Positions 6,883-11,987 of a stretch of 11,987 nt of DNA are shown piece after piece. The notes below the pieces were generated by a model, which worked only from the letters and a program-made list of their open reading frames with translations, was not told the origin of the DNA and did not search any database. Within the stretch, counting starts at the first letter, position 1, and every line of letters starts with the position of its first letter. The position numbers and the translations under genes were made by a program. The stretch comes from Kiritimatiellia bacterium (lineage in GTDB: Bacteria > Verrucomicrobiota > Kiritimatiellia > RFP12 > UBA3636), in the NCBI GenBank assembly GCA_017476965.1, contig JAFUXX010000211.1, forward strand, positions 1-11,987, given 5' to 3'.

Positions 6883-9275
6883 CCTGGTACGACTGGCTGA
6901 TACTCGTGCTCCCCGTCTGCTTCGTGATGTGGATGGGGTTCCGCGTGCGGCGCTACGTGCGCGGCGTCGCCGACTTCCTCTCCGCCGGACGCCTGTGCGG
7001 CCGCTACGTCATCTGCGTCGGCGACGTGGCGAACGCCCTCTCGATCATCGGACTCGTGTCCTACATCGAGATGCACTACAAAACCGGCTTCTCCGTCGGC
7101 TTCTGGAGCAGCGTCCTCACGCCGCTCGGGATACTGCTCTCGCTGACGGGGTTTGCGACGTATCGGTTCCGGGAAACGCGGGCGATGAGCCTGGGGCAGT
7201 TTCTGGAGATGCGTTACAGCCGCCGCTTCCGCGTGGCCGCCGCCGCGCTGCGCTCGCTTGCGGAGATGCTGGCGAACATGGTCATGCCGGCCATCGCGGC
7301 GCGGTTCTTCATCCAGATGCTGGATCTGCCGCCGGAGTTCCACGTTTTCGGATGCACGTTCTCCACGTTCGTTTCGCTGATGGTCCTGTTCCTCACGCTC
7401 GCCATATCGCTGATCTGCTTCGGCGGTGCGCTTTCCATCATCATCACCGACACCATCCAGGGCATGATTCTCTACCCCGTGGTGGCGATTTTCATTGTGT
7501 TCCTCTTCTCCAAGTTCTCGATGTTCGGCGAAATCATGCCGACCATGGCCGACCGGGTGGCGGGCGAAAGCTTCATCAACCCATACGACGTGGCGAACTT
7601 CCGGGACTTCAACCTCTTCACGATGGTCGTGGTGGCCGCCTACGGCACCGTGATGAACCGCGCCAGCTGGATCGGGACGGCGTCCTCCAACTCCGCCAAG
7701 TCGCCGCAGGAGCAGAAGATGGCCGGCCTACTGGGCAACTGGCGCGGCGCCATCATCGCCGTCTTCTACCTGCTCATCGCCTCGGCGCTCGTCACGTTCC
7801 TGAACCACCGGGACTTCGCGCCGGAAGCGAGCGCCGTCCGCAAAACCCTCGCGACGCGCGTCGCGGACGACATTTTCAAGGGCGACGAACATTCGCGCGA
7901 AATCGTGAAAGCGGCCGTCGCCGGAATCCCGCAGCAGGAGCACGTGATCGGCGTCGATCCGCCGCTTTCGCAGATCAAAAACCTCGACACCGCGTTCCTC
8001 GACGTCATACACGACACGCTCAAGGACGACTCGCGGGCCCGCAAGACGGCGGAGCTGGATGCCGCCGGCGTGGAGGGGGAAGCGCGGGAAAAGGTGCTCA
8101 TCGACGCGGAGGGCGCGGCCAACGACTCCTTCCAGCAGTGCCGCACGCTCTTCAACCAGCTCAACCTTTCCGTCACGATGCGCCAGCTGCTGCCGAAAGG
8201 GCTTTTCGGACTGTTCGCGCTGCTGCTGTTCCTAGCCATGCTTTCGACCGACGACTCGCGCATCTATTCGGCGACGCTGACGATCGCGCAGGACGTGGTG
8301 CTGCCGTTCCGCAAGAAGCCGTTCACGCCGCGGCAGCACATCTGGATGGTGCGCATCGTGGCCATGTCCATCGGAGTGTTCTTTCTGGCCGGCTCCTACT
8401 ACATGAAGCAGCTGGACTACTACCAGATGTTCAACACGCTCGCGTGCGCCATGTGGATAGGAGGCTCCGGGTCGATCATGATCTTCGGACTCTACAGCCG
8501 CTTCGGCACGACCTGGGGCGCCTGGGCGGCGCTCGGCACGAGCGTCGGCATGAGCGGGTTCTACATCTTCACCACGCGCAACTGGGCCGACATCGTCTAT
8601 CCGGCGGTTGCCAAGATGGGGTGGGTCGAGTCGTTCGACCGCGCGCTGCGCGTCGCCTCCTCCCCCTTCGCGCCCTACATCAAGTGGACGATGGATCCGG
8701 TGCGCTGCCCGGTGAACGCCATCGAGTTCAACTTCTTCCTCTCGCTGCTCTGCGTGGCGGTTTACGTCGCGGTCTCGCTCGCCACGTGCCGCAAGCCGTT
8801 CAACCTGGAGCGCATGCTGCACCGCGGCAAGTATTCGCTCGGCGAGCAGCGCGACATCCACGTCAAGTGGACGCCGCGCACCGTGCTCCGCAACATTGTC
8901 GGCATCACCCCGGAATACACGCGCGGCGACCGGATCATCGCCTGGAGCGTATTCTTCTACAGCTTCGGCTACGGCTTCGGACTCTGCTTCCTCGGCACCG
9001 TGATCTGGAACACCTTCAGCCCGTGGCCGATCACGTGGTGGAGCAAATATTTCTTCGTGCGGTACTTCGTCGTCCCGTGCATTGTGTCCGCGATCACGAT
9101 GTGCTGGTTCGGCATCGGCGGCGTCCTCGGTCTTTGGCAGCTCTTCCGGGACCTCAAGGCGCGCAAAGACATCAACATTCTCGACGACGGACGCGTCGAA
9201 GGCCATGTATCCCTCGCCGACAAGGCCGCGGTCGAAAAGGCGGAAAAACAAGCTCCCGACGGAGCGCCAGAATGA
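6879..9275 (+). CDS. Sodium:solute symporter (SSS family) with large hydrophilic insert
   Basis: This 798-aa polytopic inner-membrane protein is predicted to couple Na+ entry to uptake of a sugar or other small solute. The N-terminus 'WYDWLILVLPVCFVMWMG' followed by 'VADFLSAGR' is the typical SSS opening. 'LAMLSTDDSRIYSATLTIAQD' matches the family's conserved core helix; Ser456, Thr457 and Ser460 are candidates for Na+-site residues. I count roughly 14-15 hydrophobic segments. Between the segment ending near residue 309 and 'LLPKGLFGLFALLLF' (from 437) lies a charged, hydrophilic stretch of about 125 residues. This stretch, plus additional C-terminal helices and a charged tail, makes the protein far longer than the usual 500-600 residues. 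The start ATG overlaps the glycosidase stop as ATGA, with GGCGGA six bases upstream. The gene stop overlaps the next start the same way. The context argues that it imports the product of the glycosidase. Confidence 0.9.
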   Translation: MTWYDWLILVLPVCFVMWMGFRVRRYVRGVADFLSAGRLCGRYVICVGDVANALSIIGLVSYIEMHYKTGFSVGFWSSVLTPLGILLSLTGFATYRFRETRAMSLGQFLEMRYSRRFRVAAAALRSLAEMLANMVMPAIAARFFIQMLDLPPEFHVFGCTFSTFVSLMVLFLTLAISLICFGGALSIIITDTIQGMILYPVVAIFIVFLFSKFSMFGEIMPTMADRVAGESFINPYDVANFRDFNLFTMVVVAAYGTVMNRASWIGTASSNSAKSPQEQKMAGLLGNWRGAIIAVFYLLIASALVTFLNHRDFAPEASAVRKTLATRVADDIFKGDEHSREIVKAAVAGIPQQEHVIGVDPPLSQIKNLDTAFLDVIHDTLKDDSRARKTAELDAAGVEGEAREKVLIDAEGAANDSFQQCRTLFNQLNLSVTMRQLLPKGLFGLFALLLFLAMLSTDDSRIYSATLTIAQDVVLPFRKKPFTPRQHIWMVRIVAMSIGVFFLAGSYYMKQLDYYQMFNTLACAMWIGGSGSIMIFGLYSRFGTTWGAWAALGTSVGMSGFYIFTTRNWADIVYPAVAKMGWVESFDRALRVASSPFAPYIKWTMDPVRCPVNAIEFNFFLSLLCVAVYVAVSLATCRKPFNLERMLHRGKYSLGEQRDIHVKWTPRTVLRNIVGITPEYTRGDRIIAWSVFFYSFGYGFGLCFLGTVIWNTFSPWPITWWSKYFFVRYFVVPCIVSAITMCWFGIGGVLGLWQLFRDLKARKDINILDDGRVEGHVSLADKAAVEKAEKQAPDGAPE

Positions 9276-10189
9276 AAGACACGCAACCAACTCTCCGCTT
9301 CGGCGTCATCAGCGATCTCCACGTCACGGACTGGGCGTCCACGTCGGTCTTCCGCAAGGCGCTGTGCTGGTACCGCGACCGCGGCGCCGACGCCGTGGTG
9401 GTGGCCGGCGACCTCACGGACCACGGCATCCTGCCGCAGCTCGAAAACGTCGCCCGCGCGTGGCGCGAGGTCTTTCCCGGCGACAGCGCGCCCGACGGAC
9501 GCCGCGTCGAAAGGCTTTTCATCTACGGCAACCACGACTTCGAGGGGCTGCACTACCGCGACAAGTGGATGGACGGCGCTTTCGACGTCCACGGCATTCC
9601 GCGCGAAGATGCCGAAAAGATGCAGCTCTCGGCAATCGGCCTTGGCAAGGCGTGGGAGAATTGCTTCGGCGAGTCTTACGCTCCGATCTACCGCAAGCGC
9701 GTGAAGGGCTTCGATTTCATCGGCGGCCACAGCGCGTGGCAGGCGCCGCAGGGACTTGCGGAGTGGTTCGCGGCGCACGGCGGCGAACTCGACCCGTCGC
9801 GTCCGTTCTTCTACTTCCAGCACCCGCACCCGAAGGGAACCGTCTACGGCGGCAATGCGCCGGGGTCGGACGACGGGACCTCGACGCGCGTGCTCTCCGC
9901 ATACCCGAACGCCGTCGCCTTCAGCGGCCATTCGCACATTTCGATCGATCGCGACGACGCCGTCTGGCGCGGCGCCTTCGCCTCCGTAGCGACGGCCTCG
10001 TTGAGCTACGGCTACTTCCCGGACGCGCCGGAAGAGACCGCGGCCTCGCGCGCCGCCGCCCTCGGCTGGGAAGGCGGCGTCCCCTTCGCGCAGGGGCTTC
10101 TCGTCGAAGTCCGCGGAAACGAGGTTTCCGTCCGCCGCCGCGATTTCGCCCGCGACGAGGACATCGACCGGCCCCCGCAAGTCGTCTGA
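9272..10189 (+). CDS. Calcineurin-like metallophosphoesterase
   Basis: This 305-aa protein is a binuclear-metal phosphoesterase of the calcineurin-like (PF00149-type) superfamily. All core motifs are visible in order: D-x-H (Asp15, His17 in 'ISDLHVTD'), GD (Asp47 in 'VAGDLTDHG'), GNHD (Asn87, His88), a lone His in 'FQHPHPKG' (His184) and GHxH (His220, His222 in 'FSGHSHIS'). The metal site should therefore be intact. No signal peptide or membrane segment is seen, so it is probably cytoplasmic. The start overlaps the symporter stop as ATGA, with GGAG seven bases upstream, so the two are translated together. A phosphoesterase at the end of a sugar-use operon could dephosphorylate an imported or toxic sugar phosphate, or hydrolyse a phosphodiester substituent. 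The sequence gives no way to choose. Confidence 0.88.
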   Translation: MKDTQPTLRFGVISDLHVTDWASTSVFRKALCWYRDRGADAVVVAGDLTDHGILPQLENVARAWREVFPGDSAPDGRRVERLFIYGNHDFEGLHYRDKWMDGAFDVHGIPREDAEKMQLSAIGLGKAWENCFGESYAPIYRKRVKGFDFIGGHSAWQAPQGLAEWFAAHGGELDPSRPFFYFQHPHPKGTVYGGNAPGSDDGTSTRVLSAYPNAVAFSGHSHISIDRDDAVWRGAFASVATASLSYGYFPDAPEETAASRAAALGWEGGVPFAQGLLVEVRGNEVSVRRRDFARDEDIDRPPQVV

Positions 10190-10308
10190 ACCATGCACGC
10201 CATCCCGTCATTGCGCAGACTTCGCGCGCGCCACTCCCGCTACCGGGGCGGCGCCGTCCGCGGCGATGCGGGATTTCCGGACCGGCCGTCGGGGATTGAG
10301 GCGCGGCG
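10190..10308. other. Intergenic gap before the regulator
   Basis: This is 119 bases of GC-rich sequence between the phosphoesterase stop and the regulator ATG. I see no T-tailed hairpin and no convincing -35/-10 pair, so the regulator could be read through from the operon or have a weak promoter of its own. A GAGG at 10298-10301, seven bases before the ATG, is the likely ribosome binding site. Confidence 0.4.
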
Positions 10309-11472
10309 ATGAACGGCGGGACCGTCCTCTTCCTGCGGTACAGGGCAGGCGAAGAAAAGCACCGGCGGAAACTCGCCGGCGCGATGCGCTTCGCGAGAAC
10401 GCGGAATTGGGACGTCGTGGCCGTTCCCGCCGAGGAATCGCACCCTGGCGCTGTGCGTGCGCTGATCGCGCGGCACCGCACCGCGGGGTGCGTCGTCGAA
10501 GCCAGCGGAAACGCGACGGGACTGACTCCGGAAATTTTCGGGGACACGCCGGCCGTGTGGCTCGATCCTCCCGGAACGCTCCCTTGGCGCGGTGTGCCCG
10601 TGGTGCGGTGCGACAACGCGGCGGTCGCGCGCGCCGCGTTCGGCGAAATCGCCGCCGGGATGCCGGAATGCCTGGCCGCCGTTCCGAGCCACGGCATGCA
10701 GCCGTGGAGCTCCGAGCGCATCGACGCCTTCCGGACGCTTTGCGAAGAGGAGGGCAAGCCGTGCCGCGTCTTCCCCGGAGTCATGGTCCGGCCTGGCCGC
10801 GTGCGCGACGATCTGGAGCGGCGGCGCAAACGGCTCGCGGCCTGGCTGGAGTCGCTTCCGCCGCGCTGCGCAATATTCGCCGCGAACGACCATTCGGCGG
10901 CGGACGTCGCCGTCGCCGCCGGCAGGGCGGGCCGCTCCATGCCGGGCGACATCACGCTCGTCGGCGTGGACTGCGCCGCTGGCGACGTGACCTGCGCCGG
11001 AACGGCGCCGGAGCGCATCTCGTCCGTCCAGGTCGACTTCGAGCTCTCGGGGTATCTCGCGGCCAAGGCGCTCGCGGAAAAAACGGAACTGTCGCACTTC
11101 GGGCCGCTGCTCGTGGCCCGCCGCGAATCGACGAGCGGTCGCGGGCGTCGCGACCCGCACGTCATGGAGGCCGTGGGGATCATACGGCGCGAGGCGGCGT
11201 CGGGCCTCACCGCCGCCGCGCTCGCCGCGCAGGTTCCGGGAAGCCGCAAGCACTTCGAGCGGCGGTTCCGCGAAGCGACGGGCCACAGCGTCCTGGACGA
11301 AATCATGCAGGTCCGGCTCCAAGTCGCGATAGACCTGCTGTCGCGGCCGGTTCCTCCGATCGACGCCATCTCGGACTTCTGCGGCTTCGGGTCCCAGGTC
11401 GAGCTTCGGATCGCGTTCCGCCGCCGCATGGGGATGTCCATGCGCCAGTTCCGCCGCAGCCACTCGCGCTGA
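10309..11472 (+). CDS. XylR-type transcriptional regulator (LacI-like sensor plus AraC HTH)
   Basis: This 387-aa protein has the architecture and length of XylR. Residues 1 to about 280 form a periplasmic-binding-protein/LacI-type sensor, and residues about 284-387 an AraC-family double helix-turn-helix. The sensor shows 'VLFLRYRAGEEKHRRKLAGA', 'AIFAANDHSAADVAVAAG' and 'ITLVGVDCAAGDVTCAG' followed by 'ISSVQVDFELSGYLAAKAL', the usual ligand-domain landmarks. The C-terminus shows the second-helix signature 'FCGFGSQVELRIAFRRRMG' and 'SMRQFRR', the AraC consensus in slightly altered form. It should be a cytoplasmic DNA-binding protein that responds to a sugar. It lies directly downstream of the glycosidase-transporter operon, on the same strand, and most likely activates the promoter near 1995. 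The start is the ATG at 10309 with GAGG seven bases upstream. Confidence 0.9.
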   Translation: MNGGTVLFLRYRAGEEKHRRKLAGAMRFARTRNWDVVAVPAEESHPGAVRALIARHRTAGCVVEASGNATGLTPEIFGDTPAVWLDPPGTLPWRGVPVVRCDNAAVARAAFGEIAAGMPECLAAVPSHGMQPWSSERIDAFRTLCEEEGKPCRVFPGVMVRPGRVRDDLERRRKRLAAWLESLPPRCAIFAANDHSAADVAVAAGRAGRSMPGDITLVGVDCAAGDVTCAGTAPERISSVQVDFELSGYLAAKALAEKTELSHFGPLLVARRESTSGRGRRDPHVMEAVGIIRREAASGLTAAALAAQVPGSRKHFERRFREATGHSVLDEIMQVRLQVAIDLLSRPVPPIDAISDFCGFGSQVELRIAFRRRMGMSMRQFRRSHSR

Positions 11473-11778
11473 CCTCCGCAGAGGTCTTTCTCCCGCGGTT
11501 TTCCCGCCGCCGTCCGGGACATCAAGCTCGCCATCCTCCATGCGCGCGCCCGGGCGGCCCGTGCATCCAATGCCGAAGCCCTCAAGCTCTATTTCTTCGT
11601 CGGCGGCTATGTCTCCGCCAAGACCCTCGGCATCGCCACCTACCGCACGCTCCGCTCCATTTCCGAACCCTACAAGTCCCTCGCCCCCGTTATCGACGGC
11701 GTGAAGCGTGTGTTGACGCAGGCGGGCGGTTCATCGGAAAGGAGCGGCGGCAATGAATACCCCCGCCCCCGTATGTAA
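11473..11778 (+). pseudogene. Start-less DUF1016-like (YhcG N-terminal) fragment running into possible transposase remnant
   Basis: The frame is open directly after the regulator stop until TAA at 11776-11778. Between 11473 and the GTG at 11701 it has no ATG, GTG or TTG start. Bases about 11506-11625 encode 'AAVRDIKLAILHARARAARA' and then 'NAEALKLYFFVGGYVSAKT'. I recognise this as the usual opening of DUF1016/YhcG-type PDDEXK nuclease-like proteins, but the expected 'WGTGAI...LPGLRGFS' continuation is missing. Instead the frame reads 'LGIATYRTLRSISEPYKSL', which loosely resembles the C-terminal '(S/T)YRS.(R/K)SI' region of IS21-type transposases. The switch suggests a broken gene joined to foreign DNA near 11625. 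The DUF1016 part is moderately sure; the transposase part is a weak resemblance. Confidence 0.5.
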
Positions 11779-11866
11779 ACCCGGCATTCTGGCCATGACT
11801 TCTCCCGCCCAACTTACGCTTTTCGGCCTGCCGCCAGATCCGGCGGCGCCGCGGTTTGTCAAATGA
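11753..11866 (+). CDS. Small ORF (37 aa) behind a strong Shine-Dalgarno
   Basis: ATG at 11753 is preceded by AAAGGAG at 11738-11744 with eight bases of spacing, one of the best ribosome binding sites in the window. The ORF runs 37 codons to TGA at 11864-11866 and overlaps the end of the upstream fragment by 26 bases in another frame. The product is Pro/Leu-rich ('MTSPAQLTLFGLPPDP') with one Cys and no domain that I recognise. It could be the truncated start of a second mobile-element gene (as in istA/istB overlap), a leader peptide, or chance. Confidence 0.3.
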   Translation: MNTPAPVCKPGILAMTSPAQLTLFGLPPDPAAPRFVK

Positions 11867-11922
11867 AAAGGACACCGTAGCGTTTCGCGTCACGACCGCA
11901 TTGGTCAAAAGCGAGGACACCG
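11858..11922. repeat. Two imperfect direct repeats, GTCAAA...AGGACACCG type
   Basis: Copy 1 at 11858-11877 and copy 2 at 11904-11922 share GTCAAA at one end and AGGACACCG at the other, with four or five variable bases between. Their starts are 46 bases apart, and they stand out as AT-richer than their surroundings. Multiple short direct repeats of this size near an element end are known for IS21-family transposons, which would fit the remnant just upstream. They could also be protein-binding sites. Confidence 0.5.
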
Positions 11923-11925
11923 ACG

Positions 11926-11967
11926 GCTCCTGCGGAGGGGGCGGCTAGCCGCCCCCTCCGCAGGAGC
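11926..11967. repeat. Perfect 42-bp palindrome
   Basis: Two 21-base arms (11926-11946 and 11947-11967) are exact reverse complements with no spacer and centre on GCTAGC. In single strand or RNA it would form an extremely stable GC-rich hairpin with a minimal loop. The downstream bases (GTGCCGCATT) are not T-rich, so it does not look like a simple intrinsic terminator. It starts four bases after the second direct repeat, so it may belong to the end of a mobile element or be a REP-like unit. Confidence 0.8.
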
Positions 11968-11987
11968 GTGCCGCATTCGTCCGGCGC

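Noticed and set aside
6929..9271. Long upstream extension of the phosphoesterase frame
   Set aside because: The extension overlaps the symporter gene in another frame and is Arg/His-rich nonsense; the ATG at 9272 has a good SD and starts directly at the phosphoesterase domain.
9921..11585. 554-aa minus-strand frame opposite the regulator
   Set aside because: It is low-complexity Ser/Arg/Ala-rich, has no motif, and lies opposite a clear XylR-type gene.
11926..11967. Palindrome as a Rho-independent terminator
   Set aside because: No T-run follows on the + strand, and no A-run precedes it that would serve the - strand.
1..11987. CRISPR array, tRNA, rRNA or riboswitch
   Set aside because: No regularly spaced identical repeats, no tRNA-like cloverleaf and no known riboswitch core were seen; gaps between genes are short and GC-rich.

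Overview
The window is GC-rich, and every confident gene is on the + strand. The gene content points to a polysaccharide-degrading bacterium of the PVC group, most likely Kiritimatiellota, Lentisphaerota or Verrucomicrobiota. The evidence is a repeated 'YVE..G..YVDTGV' surface-type protein, a GH50-like glycoside hydrolase, an oversized sodium:solute symporter and a XylR-type AraC regulator, with no SusC/SusD pair. The taxonomic placement is inferred from gene style, not from a marker gene.

Region 1 (1-1896) holds the C-terminal end of a protein that is probably an FAD-dependent oxidoreductase. Only 24 bases later comes a complete Old Yellow Enzyme-family flavin oxidoreductase with a four-cysteine cluster near its C-terminus. 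The two look like one redox operon with no obvious link to the sugar genes.

Region 2 (1897-10189) is the core. A 184-base gap carries a perfect TATAAT -10 box and, just upstream, a small AT-rich inverted repeat that may be an operator. Four tightly packed genes follow. The first encodes a secreted 881-aa protein made of four tandem copies of a ConA/LamG-like module. The second is a secreted GH50-like (beta-agarase/beta-galactosidase type) glycosidase with both candidate catalytic glutamates present. The third is a 798-aa SSS-family symporter with a 125-residue hydrophilic insert. The fourth is a calcineurin-like metallophosphoesterase. Both junctions glycosidase/symporter and symporter/phosphoesterase are ATGA overlaps, so these three are almost certainly co-translated. 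The simplest model is that the repeat protein binds glycan or the cell surface, the glycosidase cuts a galactan-like polymer outside the cytoplasm, and the symporter imports the product. The phosphoesterase would act on an unknown phosphorylated substrate in the cytoplasm.

Region 3 (10309-11472) encodes a 387-aa regulator with a LacI-like sugar-binding sensor fused to a C-terminal AraC helix-turn-helix. It is the natural candidate to control region 2.

Region 4 (11473-11987) looks like a decayed mobile or accessory stretch. It has a start-less fragment resembling the N-terminus of DUF1016 (YhcG-like) proteins that runs into unrelated sequence, a 37-codon ORF behind a strong Shine-Dalgarno, two imperfect direct repeats resembling transposon-end repeats, and a perfect 42-bp palindrome.
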